A stretch of 64,000 nt of DNA from Aedes albopictus (GCF_035046485.1 NC_085137.1:19001346-19065345), one strand, 5' to 3'. Numbered from the stretch's first letter, positions 10,561 to 23,165 are shown. Numbers and translations: made by a program. The notes: a model not told the origin generated them from the sequence alone.

Positions 10561-11270
10561 TTTGCGCAACGTATATCTCAAGATCCCGATGAGATAGAAG
10601 TATAGTGTCTTCGGCGAATTTGTTCAGTAGGTTGAAAACTAACTGGCAACGGCGACTTTGGTTCGCGATTCGGCCGCTAGGCGGCGCCAGTGTCACAAAT
10701 GTTCAAACCCTCATATCTCAGAAATCTGATGATAGAATGATGTTGTCTTCGGCAAAATTCTTCAGCAAGGTCAGAACTATCTGATAGTAAAGCATTTGGT
10801 TTGGGATTTATCCGCTAGGTGGCGCATTGTGTCTGAAAAATTCAAACACGTTTATCTTGATACCCTAATGAGGCACAAGCATGCGGTTTTCAGCAAAGTT
10901 GTTCAGCAGGCTAAAAACTATCTGGCAATGGCGTCTTTGGTTCGAGAATCGTCCGCTAGGTGGCGCCAGGGTAAAAAATCTTCAAACTTTTATATCTCAG
11001 AATCCTGATGAGATAGAATGATGCCGTCTTCAACAAAGTTCTTTAGCAAGCTAAAAACTGTGATAGTTGAGTCTTTGATTCGTGATATATTCGCTAGGTG
11101 GCACCTTGTGTATAATATTTAAACACGTGTATCTCGTTACTGTTATAAGCTAAAAGCATGGCGTTTTTTTTGTAAAATTGTTCGGAAGCTTGAGATCTAT
11201 CCGGCAATGACGACGCTAGGTGACACCGGCAATCAAAATATTCAAACAATTTTATCTCAAAAATCGAAAA
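10560..11270. repeat. Tandem array, about 138-bp unit, with CTCF-like cores
   Basis: Five diverged units share, in order, a TATCTCA..CCTGATGAGATAGAATGAT block, a TCTTCGGCAAA..TTCAGCA block, a CTGGCAATGGCG block and a CCGCTAGGTGGCGCCAG core. The cores start at 10674, 10812, 10953, 11091 and 11213, so spacings are 138, 141, 138 and 122 bp. The core is close to the insect CTCF motif (AGGTGGCGC). The last two units have decayed cores (GGTGGCACC, GGTGACACC). Confidence 0.8.
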
Positions 11271-11555
11271 ACGTCCAGCAAATTGTTCCGAAAGAGAAAG
11301 TAAGACATATCTGATGTCCTTGGATCTGATATTATTCGATAGGTTCCGTCTAGTATTAAGACAATATTTGTATGAACACCCTAATGAATAAAAAGTATTC
11401 CATTTTCAGCATAGTTGTTCAGCCAGCTGAGAGATAGTAGACGGTCGAGTACGGTGGCACAAAAGGCAATACTTTAACATCGTCTTTGACCCCCTGCAGA
11501 CAAATTTTGTCGCCCTACAATATTGTTTTATTTGCTCCGTTTTTTCTTCCGGGAA
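11271..11555. other. Unassigned DNA between two arrays
   Basis: No gene recognised; it links the CTCF-like array to the 12-bp satellite. Confidence 0.4.
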
Positions 11556-12906
11556 TGTCTCCGGGAATTTCTACAGGAATTCTTCGGAGAATTTTGCCAG
11601 GAATTTTTCCAAGAATTCCACTGGGAATTCCTCAAGAACTGTCTCCAGGAATATCTTCCGGGAATTCTACTAGGACATCCTCCAGAAGTTTTTCCGGGAA
11701 ATTCTCCAGGAAATCCTCCGGAAATTTCCCCAGAATTTCATCTAGGACTCCCTTCAGGAACTCCTTTAGGAATTCCTTCGGAAATTTCTGCATGAATTCT
11801 TCTGCCATGTTTTCCAGGAATTGTTCTGGACTTTTTTTTCGAGATTTTCTCCGGAAAAATCACTGAGAATTTTCCCAGAAATTTGTCCATGAGTGCCTCC
11901 GGGAATTTCTCCATGAACTTCTCCGGGAATTTCTTCAGGAATATCTCCGGGGTGTTCTATAGGAATTCCTCCAAAAATTTCTCTAGGCATTTCTCCTGGA
12001 ATATTTCCAGGAGTTTTTTTTTTTTCAAGAAAAACCTCTGTGAATTTCTCCAGGAATCTCTTCAGGAAGTCTTCCGTGATTTTTTTTCTCACAAACCCCT
12101 CGAGAATTTCTCCCGGAATTCCTCTAGGACTTCCTTTACGAATACCTCAGGGAATTTATCCTGCAATTCCTCCGGGAATTTCTCCAGGAATTCCTCCGAG
12201 AATGTCTCCGAGAATTTCTCCAGGAAATCCTCAAGGAATTGTTTTGGGAATTTCTTTTGGAAGTCTTCCAGAAGATCCTCCAGGAATTCTTTCAGGAATT
12301 CCTCCGGGGACTCTTCTGAAATTCCTCCGGGAATTTTTAAAGGAAATTTTCGGGATTTTCTCAGGAAACCTTCTGTGAATTTCACCAAGTATTCCTCAGA
12401 GAACCCCTCTAGAATTTCCCCCAGGAATTCCACAGGAAATTTCTCTATGATTTCCTCCGGTAATTTCTCCAGCAATTCCTCTGGAAAATTCTTCATGGAA
12501 TCCTCGTTCCCCGAAGGGAAATTCCTGAAAGTATCTGTGGAGGAATCCCCGGGAGAACTCCTGGAGAAATACCCAAAAGAATCCCTTGAAATAACGTCGG
12601 AAAAAGTCCTAGAGAAATTACTGAAGGAATCACCGGAGGATTTGCTGATGGGAGTCTTACAAGAATTCCCGCAGAAACTCCTAGAGCAAATCGTAAAGAA
12701 ATTCCTAGTGGAATTTCAGGAAATATTTTGGAAAGATTTCCTGAAGAAATTCCTAGTGAAATTTCTGGAGAAATTCCAGGGAGAATTTCCAGAGACATTC
12801 CCGGAAGAATTCCCGAAAAAAATCCCAGTGGAATTCCTGGAGAAAACAAAGGAGGAATTCCTAGAGAAATTCTCAGAGGAATTCCTGGAGAAATTCTCAG
12901 AGGGTT
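11556..12906. repeat. 12-bp GAGGAATTCCTG satellite, block 1
   Basis: Degenerate tandem monomers of 12 bp. Up to about 12,500 the plus strand reads CCAGGAATTCCT; after that it reads GAGGAATTCCTG, so the array changes orientation. The monomer is four codons long and stop-free in all six frames, which explains the overlapping open frames here (for example 11883 onward on plus, 12089-12496 on minus). No protein is implied. Confidence 0.85.
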
Positions 12907-13406
12907 NNNNNNNNNNNNNNNNNNNNNNNNNNNNNNNNNNNNNNNNNNNNNNNNNNNNNNNNNNNNNNNNNNNNNNNNNNNNNNNNNNNNNNNNNNNNNN
13001 NNNNNNNNNNNNNNNNNNNNNNNNNNNNNNNNNNNNNNNNNNNNNNNNNNNNNNNNNNNNNNNNNNNNNNNNNNNNNNNNNNNNNNNNNNNNNNNNNNNN
13101 NNNNNNNNNNNNNNNNNNNNNNNNNNNNNNNNNNNNNNNNNNNNNNNNNNNNNNNNNNNNNNNNNNNNNNNNNNNNNNNNNNNNNNNNNNNNNNNNNNNN
13201 NNNNNNNNNNNNNNNNNNNNNNNNNNNNNNNNNNNNNNNNNNNNNNNNNNNNNNNNNNNNNNNNNNNNNNNNNNNNNNNNNNNNNNNNNNNNNNNNNNNN
13301 NNNNNNNNNNNNNNNNNNNNNNNNNNNNNNNNNNNNNNNNNNNNNNNNNNNNNNNNNNNNNNNNNNNNNNNNNNNNNNNNNNNNNNNNNNNNNNNNNNNN
13401 NNNNNN
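12907..13406. other. Assembly gap, exactly 500 N
   Basis: A run of 500 N. The round size suggests a placeholder, not a measured length. It lies between satellite and a SINE fragment, so the true gap size and content are unknown. Confidence 0.98.
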
Positions 13407-13550
13407 TATCACGCCAAGGACCCAGGATCGAATCCCACTCCCGACATACTCACAAAATGTGGGTTCTTCCTTCGGAAGGGAAGTAAAGCCTGGGTCCCGA
13501 GATGAACTAGCCTAGGGTAAAAAATTCGTTAATACAGATAAAATAATAAT
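13407..13550 (+). mobile_element. tRNA-derived SINE, 3' part
   Basis: Begins at the gap edge. It contains a box-B-like GGATCGAATCCCA (about 13424-13436), a body with GGGTTCTTCCTTCGGAAGGG (itself a short hairpin), and an A-rich AATAATAATAAATA tail at about 13536-13550. The box A half is missing in the gap. Confidence 0.65.
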
Positions 13551-16190
13551 AAATAAACTCCTAGAGGAACCCTTACAGAATTTACAAGTAGAACTCCTTG
13601 AGAAATTCCAAGTAGTACTAACAGGCGAACTCTCAGTAGAAACTCTTTGGAGAATTACAAGTAGAACTCCTAGAGAAATTGCAGAAATACTCCTAGATGA
13701 TTTCCCGGGGAAACTCCTAGAGGAATAGCCAGAAGTCCTCCTAGAAGGATTTCCGGAGGAAATCTCAGTGTAACTCCCGGAGAAACTCATAGAGTTCTTG
13801 AGAGTGCTCCTAAATGATTAGCTGGAGAACTCTTAAAGAAATTTCGGGAAAAGCTTCTAAAGGAATTCTCGGAGGAACTCTTAGGTGATTTCCTGGAGGA
13901 ACTCCTGGAGGAATTGCTGGAAGAACTCCTAGAGGAAATCCTAGAGGAACTCCATGAGAATTTTTCAAAAGCACTCCAAGATAAATTCCCGGAAAACTCC
14001 CAGAGTGATTCACGGAGGAACTCCTGGAGGAATTCTTGGGGAAACTTCTAGTCTCCTAGAGGAATTCTCAGATAACCTTCTATAGGACTTCCCGGAGGAA
14101 CTTCTAGGGGAATTCAGAGTAAAAGTTCTAGAGAAATTCTCAGAAGAACTCATAGATAAATTCCCGGACAATTTCAAAGGTAAATCCCAGTGAAACTCTT
14201 ACATAATTTACAAGTAGAACTCCTTGAGAAATTCCAAGAAGAACTAACAGACGAACTCTCAGTGAAAACTCTTTGGAGAATTACAAGTAGAACTCATAGA
14301 GAAATTCCAGAAAAACTCCTAGATGATTTCCCAGGGAAACTCCAAGAGGAATTGCCAGAAGTCCTCCTAGAGGAATTTCCGGAGGAAATCTCAGTTAAAC
14401 TCCCGGAGAAACTCATAGAAAAATTCTTGGGGGTGCTCCTAAATGATTTCCCGGAGAACTCCTAAAGAAATTTCGGAAGAAGCTTCTAGAGCAATTCTCG
14501 GAGGAACTCTTAGGTGATTTCCTGAAGGAACTCCTAGAGGAATTACTGGAAGAACTCCTAGAGGAAATTAGGAGGAACTTCTTGAGAATTTTTCGAAAGC
14601 ACTCCTAGATAAATTCCCGGAAAACTCCCAGAATGATTCACGGATGAACTCCTGGAGGAATTTTCGGGGAAACTTCTAGTCTCCTAGAAGAATTCTCAGA
14701 TAAATTTCTATAGGACTTCCCGGAGGAACTCCTAGAGAAATTGTCAGTGGAAGTTCTATAGAAATTCTCAGAAGAACTCCTAGAGAAATTTCCGGAAAAT
14801 TTTAAATGTAAATCCCAGTGGAACTCTTACAGAATTTACAGGTAGAACTGCTTAAGAAATTCCTAGAAGAATTAACAGACGAACTCTCAGTGGAAACTCT
14901 TTGGAGAATTACTAGTAGAATTCCTAGAGAAATTCCAGAAAAAATCCTAGATGATTTCCCGGGAAAACTCCTAGAGGAATATCTGGAGAAGCTCCTAGAG
15001 GAATACTCGGAGGAACTCTTAAATGATTTCCCGAGGAAACTCCTAAAAGAATTCCTGGAAGAACTTCTAGACGAATTTAGGAGGAACTCCTGTAGAGTTT
15101 TTCGAAGGCACTCCTAGAAGAATTCCCGGAGCAATTCCCAGTAAAGCTCCTAGAGGAATTCTTTGGAAACTCCTAGAGGAATTGTTGGACGAACTTCTAA
15201 AGAACTTCCCGGAGGAACTTCTAGAGTAATTTGCAGTGGAACTCGTAAAGGAATTTCCGGAGGAATTCCTAAAAAAATTCCCAGTGGAACTACTAGAAAC
15301 ATTCCTGTATAACATCAAGAGAAATTCTCAGAAGATTTCTCTTTCAGTGGAAACTTTAAAAAGCATTCTCAATAGAACTCCTTGTGGAATTTCCGGAACA
15401 AATCCTAGATGAAATTCTAAGAGGATTTCCCACAGTAACTCTTAGTTGACTTCCCGAAGAAACTTCTACTGAAATTTCTTGAGGAACGCGTAGAGAAACT
15501 CCTTCGAGGAATTCATGGAGGAATTCCCGGAAGAAATCCCAGATGATTTCCTTGGACATCTACTAGGAGAATTCTCGGAACAGCTTCCAGAATAATTCCC
15601 AGAAAAACTGCTAGAGTAATTTTCAGCAGAACTCCCAGAGAAATTCCCGGAAAAACTCAGAGGAATTCACAGTGGAACTCGTAGAGAAATTCCCAGAGAT
15701 TTCTCTCATGGATGAACTCCCAGTGGAACTCCTAGAGGGATTTCTAGAGCTATTTCTAGGGAAATTCCCGGAGGAACTTCTAGCGAAATTCCAGCAGAAA
15801 CTCCTAGAGAAACTCCTAGGGAAATTCCTAGAGGAATTCCCGGAAGAACTCCTACAGGAATTCCTGAACAAACCTCCCGCAATTCATGGAAGATTTTCTA
15901 GAGGAATTCCCGAAAGAATTCGTTGACGATTTTCCTTTCTTCAAAAGTTTTTTCAAAAATTCCTCCAGGAAGGAAATCGGAAAATTTTCCTCCAGCAGTT
16001 CCAAAAATAGTTTCTTTAGGAATGTCTTGAACAGTTCATGCGGGAATTTGTGGAAAAATTCTACGTGAACTTCTCCCATACCACTCCAGAAAATCATCCA
16101 GATTCTGGCAGAAGCTTAATGGAAAACTTATTCAGAAGTTCCTTTGAGTATTTTCCTAGAAATTTCTTCAGAAAGTAACTACGGAAAATC
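13551..16190. repeat. 12-bp satellite, block 2, with about 627-bp higher-order repeat
   Basis: Monomers here tend to alternate, GAACTCCTAGAG then GAATTCCCGGAG. A non-random marker (TTACAGAATTTACAAGTAGA) recurs at 13573, 14199 and 14827, spaced 626 and 628 bp, with matching order of variants between markers. That is a higher-order repeat of about 52 monomers, with the third unit diverging after about 15,000. Confidence 0.8.
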
Positions 16191-16440
16191 CTAGAATAGT
16201 TTGGAAATTCCACCTATAGCTCTAAAGAAAACCAAGAATATAGAAATTCGTTCCAAAACTCTCCCAGAATGTAGGAACCCAAGCGGCGCACATCGCATAG
16301 AAGAATCACGGCAGCGCAAGTTTTGGTTGCACACAAGTAATTGTGAATTACTTATAACACGCTTGAAGTAAGCCACTGTGTAGATTCTGTATAACCAGAA
16401 CTTGAGCTGTCATGTATACTGCTAGCGAACTCCACAACAC
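16191..16440. other. Non-satellite spacer
   Basis: About 250 bp of unique-looking sequence between satellite blocks; no gene recognised. Confidence 0.4.
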
Positions 16441-17890
16441 TAATTCCTGGGAGAACCAGAAGGAATCACCAGAGGAATCTCTGAAGGAATTCCTGGAGGA
16501 ATCCATGGGGGAATCCAAGGAGGAATTCCTGGAGGAATCTCTAGAAGAATTCCAGCAGAAAATCCTGAATGAATCCCTAAAGGAATTCTTGAAGGAGGAT
16601 TTCAGGAATAACTCAAGGATTACAGGAGGATTTCAGGACTAATCCCTGGAGAAATCCCTGAAAATTTTCCTGGAGGCATTCCTGGTTGATTTTACTGAGA
16701 AATTACTGGACAAATTTCTAGAAGAATTCGTGAAGGAATTGCTGGATAAATTTTTGAAGAGTCTCTGTAGAATTTCTGTAGCTGTTCCTAGAGGTATCTG
16801 TGGAGGTATTTCAAGAGGAATCTCTGGAGAAATCTTTGGAGGAATTCCTTTAGGAATCTCTAGAGGAATTCCTGAATGGATACCTTTCAGGAATATTTGG
16901 TGGAATGCCTTGAGAAATTTCAGGAGGAATCTCTGGATAAATTCCTGGAGAAATACATGGATGAATTCCAACAGAATTTTTTGGAGGAATTCCTGGAGGT
17001 ATTCATGAAGGAATTTATGGTGGAACCCTTGGAAGAATCTCTCAAGGAATTCCTGGAGGAATTCTTGGAGAAATGCCAGGAGGAATCCCTGAAGGAGTTC
17101 CTGGAGAAGTCCCTGGAGTAGTATTTGGGAAAATTCCTGGAGAAATCACTTGAGGAATTCCTGGAGGAATTCCGTGACAAATTCCTGGGTGAAATCCTGG
17201 AGGAATTCTTGGAGCAATTCCTAGAATAATTCCTGTAGGAATTTTTGGAAAACTTTTCGAAAGAATCCCTGAAGAATTCCTGCAGGAGTTCCTGGAGGAA
17301 TTTCTGGAGCAATTCCTAGAGAATCCCTGGAAAAGTTCTTGAAGGCATTTCTGGGGGAATTCCTGAAGGAATCCCTGGAAGAATCCCTGAAAAAAATCCC
17401 TGAAAAAATCCCTGGAAGAAATCCTGATGGAATTCCAGGTGGAACTCCTAGAGAAATCCCTAGATAAATTCCATGAGGATTCCCTGGAGGAGTTTGTAGA
17501 GGAAGCCCTGAGAACTCCTGATGGCATTCCTATCATGGAGGAATCCTTAGAAAAATCCTCCCAGGAGGAATTCTTGGAGGAATCCCTGGAGGAATCCCTG
17601 GAGGATTTCCTGGAGGATTTGCTGGAGAAATCCCTGGAAGAATTCATGAAGGAGTTCCTGGAAAAATCCTTGCAGTGATTCCTAAAGGAATATCTGGAGG
17701 AATCCCTGCAAAAAAAATCCCTGGAAGAATTCCTGGACGAATCCCGGCAGAAATTTCTGGAGGAATCCCTGGAGGAGTTTGTGGAGGAATCCCTGAAGAT
17801 TCCTGGAGTAATTCTTGGAGGAATCCTTGGAGGAGTCCTGGAGGATTTTTTGGGGCAATCCCTGGAGAAATTCTTGTAGGAAACTCTGGC
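16441..17890. repeat. 12-bp satellite, block 3
   Basis: Clear GAGGAATCCCTG/GAGGAATTCCTG monomers; 17580-17650 shows nearly perfect 12-bp periodicity. It supports a 284-codon open frame on the minus strand (17042-17896) and several on plus, all explained by the stop-free monomer. Confidence 0.85.
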
Positions 17891-20100
17891 GAACATTTAC
17901 CTACTCCGACCCTTTCTAGCTACATCCATGAGTACTGTGATACGGTCCAGTGCCCATTGTAATGAAAAAGATAATCCCCTCGCTTCGTTTACCTTCCGAT
18001 GCGTTTCCATAGCTAGTAGCATTCCAATTTCTATTGTAAGAAGAATCCATGCACAACTCGACAAAGCAATCATCTGCTGGTAATCGGCATCATCTGCCTC
18101 GCAGGCGAATTCCTTCGAGTGGTGCATTTATCTCGTCACCAATCACCATTAACAACCGAAGATGTCTATAGAAGGCCGTAAACGACAGACCGGAACCCAA
18201 CGTGCGAAACGAGTGTAAATTATAGCAGACAGTTCGATTTATGATTTCGCACCACCAACGATTATGAAGATACCGTCGCCTTTCCCAGTGTACCATCCCG
18301 TTCGTCATGGTACGGGACGGTATGTGGCAATCACATTTGATTTCAATTTCGCGCGTACGAAAAGATAAGAGTTTCATTACCTATACGTCTCGCTTCGTGG
18401 CATCGCCGTGCAGTGCCAGAATTCCGAAGGGGGCGCAGGGGTTGATTTCCGAAACGGTCCATAAAACGCTGCAGAAGCCATAAATCCCAAGTAAAATCAG
18501 TTTGCTGCGTTCGTGTGCTTGCGTTAGATGACTGCATTAGGGCTACAGTCTCTAAAATCTACCCCTACATTCAAACGAATCGAAGTTCGTCGTCGTATTG
18601 GACAGAGGGGCAGCCGCACTGAATGAATGTTGTAGCAAGTTGCAGCATGGACGATGTCGTCCCACACCGGAAAGAGGAATAAATTGAACTGAACTTTCCG
18701 ATCCAAGCTCACCACTAGTTCACCCTCTCGGCTCGAAGATGGCACTATGGCGGGCGATAGAAATCCCCCCGGTCGGTCTGAACCTCACGACGGCTTCAAA
18801 AGACTCATCGTTCGGTTTCGGAGTAGATTTCTACGGAAAAGTTTCCCAACCACCGCTCGCCCGGATATCTCGCGCTGCTGGCTGTCGGGAGTAAACAAAT
18901 CTTCATTTCGGCATATGCACAGATTGCATCTCGGCGGCCGGCGGTCGCCCCCTCTATGAACGAAACTATTTTCGACTTTCGATTCGGAATCGAACTCCGT
19001 GGTGAACGCTGCTGCAGTGATTGAGCCCCCTAGTGCTTACATCGCCGAATCTTGGTGGTGGTTTTGGGTGCTGCCCGCTCGCCCGGTTTCGGTTTCCATC
19101 GGTTGTGTTGGGGCGGAAATTGGTTGCAGACTTCTTCGGGCAGGAAGTATGAAACAGATTTAAACTACCGCTTCGGAAGGGCAGTTTTGTTGGAGAAATT
19201 GAAATGCCATAATCCAGTTGATGCTTTGGTTGATTGGTATCGGGGTAATCATTGGAAATGGGGATTGTGATCCAAGTATTGGAGAAGGAGGATTGTGGAC
19301 TGTGAGGGAAGATGTTGGTAACTACAGTTGAGATCAGTTGAAGTTAACAATTGTAACCAACTTGTAGAACTGGTATACTGGAAGTTCCATTTAGGTGGTG
19401 TACGAATCGCTAGGTATCCACTGTACTGCAAACCCCTACGGCGTATGATAGGCAAATTAGATAGGCAATGAAATGCGAGCTCATCTCGCCCGTCTGCTCA
19501 TTGTCTGCCAGATCGTGTGATGCATAGGTAGAAGAAAGGCTTTGATGTGGTCTGATGAGATATAGCGTGATCGAAGAAGATTATTAAATTAGATCGCGGA
19601 GATTTATTACTTGAATTTGTGCAAAAGGTGTCGATGAAAATAATCTAATCTAGATTGGTAAACTGAACGTAAAATAGTATTTATAACAAAGAAGTGAACT
19701 AAAATTTATCTTTTAATAATTAGGTTAGTTTCCTACGAGTGCACAAAAGAATCTATTGAATTTCACCTACGTTTCCATATGAGTGAATTCTTTAAACAAG
19801 TTTTGTGCTTTGAGTTAGAGTTATAAAATTAAAACGGGATTTTCTCTAGGTTCAATTGCATCACCAGTTTATGGAAAGTGGGCCAGACAAATCTAATGTA
19901 AGGTTGTTTTGAGGAGAAACTTAAATTGTAAGACGTCTGATTCATTCCATAATTCAATATCACTAAATAAAATGTTTTTTTTTTAGCTTTGAGCGTATTC
20001 CCAGTAAACGCTACAGAGAGGTTCTTCCGTATAAATCCGAACAGGTGGAATCCATGGAGGTTAATTCTGTTTTTAGATACCTCCATGAAGGTAGGATAAC
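17891..20100. other. Unassigned intronic DNA
   Basis: Less repetitive sequence with moderate GC at 18,500-19,100. Short open frames (for example 18747-18959 plus, 18090-18377 minus) have no recognisable domain and no convincing splice context. No gene called. Confidence 0.45.
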
Positions 20101-20189
20101 CTGAATGGAATTTCGTTGCCCTCGGAGCAGTTGGGGAGCTTATGTGAGGTTTAAGGAAGTTTTATTGGCAAAGGATGCAAGAAGAGCTG

Positions 20190-20420
20190 AAGGGCGTCCA
20201 ACGCCTTCAAACACCTTGAAATCCCACAGACAACTTCCTCAGATTGTCGTACTCTTCCCTTAAACTCCACTGACTGTAGCCCTCCGAATACCCCTCTATA
20301 AACCCCAGAAACATCTTAAAACATCCTAAACTACATGAACCACCCAAATTTTCCATTAAACCGTACTGAATCCTCAGAAGCCCCCTAAAATCCATTGAAA
20401 AACTTTCAACACTTCTAATC
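20190..20420. repeat. Degenerate C-rich minisatellite
   Basis: Irregular CCCC(T/A)GAAAC..TTAAA repeats. It looks like the complementary strand of the G-rich family at 8530-8830. A short related piece lies at 20860-20960. Confidence 0.45.
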
Positions 20421-20509
20421 GTCATCATCGTCATCAAGCATCATGCAAACATGCACTGTCGTGATTCCTCTGTGTCATGTGTTCTGCAAGGGAGCTCCAC
20501 AGCACCAAT

Positions 20510-20830
20510 TCCTGGTAAAATCAGGAGTAATCCCTGGAGGAGTTCTTGGAGGAATTCCTAGATAAATTACATGTGGATTCCTTGGAGGAGTTTATAGAGG
20601 AAATCCTGAAGACTCCTGATGGAATTCCTAGAGGAATCCCTGGGAAAATCCTCCAAGGAGGAATTCTTAGAGGAATTCCTGGAGAAGTTCCTAGAGGAAT
20701 TCTTGGAGGGCTTTGCTGGAGGAATCCCTGGAGAAATTCCTGAAGGCATACCTGGAGGAATCCCTGGAGGAATCCCAGGAAATATTCCTGGAGGAATCTT
20801 TCAAGAATTTCTGGATCATCGTCATCAAAC
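20510..20830. repeat. 12-bp satellite, block 4 (short)
   Basis: About 26 monomers of the GAGGAATTCCTG family. It closely resembles 17420-17680 (for example GTGGATTCCTTGGAGGAGTT then CCTGATGGAATTCCTA), suggesting a copied segment. Confidence 0.8.
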
Positions 20831-21440
20831 ATTATTAAAACCCTGAAACCACCAAAAAAAAACAACCAGAAACTCTCATAAACTCTGATGAATGTTCTTG
20901 AAGTTCCTAAAACCCACCTGGAAGCCTTTGAAATGCCCGAACTCCCCTGAAACGCCTAAAAATTTCTATATTTAAGTTTCTGTAGCGCTCCTGACAGGAA
21001 TTATTTGGCCAATTTTCATCACTCCTCTCCCCCTCGTAGTTTTTTTTTTTTTTATTCCCAAAACATAGTAGCTCGTAGCAATTTCAGGGGATCTCCCCTC
21101 CCTAAAATGCCACATCATTTATGGATGGTCCCTCAAATTAAATAACTACCGAATCTATCAAAAAGTATTGACCCAAATAACTATCAAAGACAATTCCAAC
21201 GCTTTTTGACGAAGGCGTAAGAAATTATTTGAAAATCATCTTTAAAAAAAAATATAGCTCGAAAACGGTTTGTTGGACTGAAACGATGTCTTCTGAGATG
21301 TTTCCGGATGTTTGAAGGACTTTTAGAAAAAAAAATACACTGAGCGAAATATGCATCGCGGATCTATGTTAGATGTCATATAGTTTCGATTATCCAAAAA
21401 TCTTACCCTTCCATTTTTATTTAATTTTTTCTGGAAAAAT

Positions 21441-21675
21441 GACGCGTGTTTGTGGCAGTTGCGATGGGGATCGCGATCTGGTGGCATTGTTCGAAAGAAA
21501 AAGTGAAAAATGACGCGTGTTTGGGGCAGTTGCGATGGGGATCGCGATCGGGTTGCACTGTTCGGCGGAAAAAACGAAAAGTGATGTGTGTTTGTGGCAG
21601 TTGCGATGAAAATCTCGGTCACGTTGCATTGTTCGAAGGAAAAAGTGAAAAGTGACACGTGTTTGGGGCAGGTGC
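21441..21675. repeat. 71-bp minisatellite, about 3.3 copies
   Basis: The block GACGCGTGTTTG..GCAGTTGCGATG starts at 21441, 21512, 21583 and 21654, a constant 71-bp period. Copies differ at about one base in ten. The overlapping open frames on both strands follow from the repeat. Confidence 0.85.
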
Positions 21676-22271
21676 ACATTGTCCCTCCTCGTGAAGTGAT
21701 AAAAATGGATTCACACTTGGTAGCATACAGTATTGCAGAAAATTGAAGGAGTTAAGGAGTGGTTGCGGTCATCCGACGACATGGAACTGGGTGAGATCAT
21801 TCCTAGTTTTTTTTTCTTTACATACTAGAAGAAGTTGGGGTAATTTCACCAATGCGTTTTCATGAGGACTCCTGGAGTCTGTAATATCTGCAAATTAATC
21901 TTATAGTTCTGGTGCAGGCCTAATATTGAAGCAATAAAAATGTTAGAAGAAAGTGATTGCAGTTCACAACAATCATTGAACAAATTAAAAATAATTGGCT
22001 TAATTACCTCAACGGCTGTCGATCACAGGTAACACATGGGACTACTCTTAGTAAAATACATAATTCGAAAATAGCTATCTAAGCTTGAAAGTTTATTCTC
22101 CGTATACTCTAAGTTCAATACTGTGGGAAACGCGCGACTAGTTCCATGAGTCGGTCGGTTTTCTCGGAGGGAGATGGGGACGCGAATATTGAATGCGAAA
22201 TCAGAAGCACGCGATAACTTTCGTGGGAAAGTCGGTTTTCACGGTAGTGTAAACGATCAATGCGGTGCCTC

Positions 22272-22723
22272 CCCGACTAGAAGATTCTAACAAAAATACA
22301 ACATAATTATAACAAGCAATGATATGTAAAACTCATTGTGATATAATCAGGTTTAACATCATTGTTGTTTAAAAAAATTATAACTCATGTGTATCATATT
22401 ATGTTATAAATGTTGTTCAATAACTCATTGTGAAATAAGTTAGTTCTGATTCTTTGACATTCAGAACATCATTTACGCAATTGTATCAAAATATGTTAGA
22501 AACTAGTTTTCTTGAAGCTAAAATTTATATCATATTGTGTTATAATTTTGTTCTGATTATAACAAAATAGGTTATTATTTTGACTAGACCGGTGTAATTT
22601 TTGTTACAGTTTTAGTTATTTTAACATCATCCTGCATCTAGTTTATAACAAAATAAGTTATAGAAAAATTTCATATCATCATAACACAATGTGTTATAAA
22701 TTTGATATTTTTTTCTAATCGGG
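22272..22723. mobile_element. AT-rich MITE, about 450 bp
   Basis: Ends are inverted and imperfect: CCCGACTAGAAG from 22272 and CTAATCGGG ending at 22723. The interior is built of variants of TTATAACAAAATATGTTATA in both orientations. Non-coding. Target duplication not clear. Confidence 0.6.
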
Positions 22724-22814
22724 TCGTTTAATATAGAACGATCATTACCCTGACTGTCGCGACCAAATAAATCATAATCGGGATGAAGACCATGTCGTGT
22801 ATTTTCATATAACT

Positions 22815-23165
22815 AGTGGATCATATCACTTACCAAAGGTGGCTCCAAGATCCACACCTTACCCTACCCTACTAACAAATACTAATTCCCAAGACAACTG
22901 TGGGGATGCTGTGGATTCTACAGTTTTCTAGTAACAACGGTTGTCGAACTAACTTTCCTTCCCCTTTCCCGATGACCGTAAGGACGTGGCCGGCAACGTT
23001 ATTGACTTTAAAATATTGAACTCTCGAATTGTGCACATTGAGAGTGTGTAGCTAGTCCCAAGCACCATTAATTGGATCTCTGTGCAACTTCGATTGTTCT
23101 GGTCAATCACGGAGTAGCAACTACGATGTGTACAATTATCTTTGCTTTGCTTTCAGTAAAAAGCT
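22815..23165. repeat. Retroposon-like dispersed repeat, copy B
   Basis: The uninterrupted counterpart of 7736-7860 plus 9470-9750. It carries ACCAAAGGTGGCTCC, TACTAACAAATACT and ATTGGATCTCTGTGCAA in the same order. Probably a non-LTR 3' region; family unknown. Confidence 0.45.

Noticed and set aside
11883..13505. 540-codon open frame on plus
   Set aside because: It runs through 12-bp satellite and 500 N; unknown codons were counted as open. No gene.
17042..17896. 284-codon open frame on minus, Arg/Asn/Ser-rich
   Set aside because: Pure 12-bp satellite translation (RNSS-type units), with equally open frames on the other strand.
18090..18959. Several short frames in a GC-richer region, considered as missing GPCR exons
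   Set aside because: No hydrophobic TM pattern, no matching splice phase.
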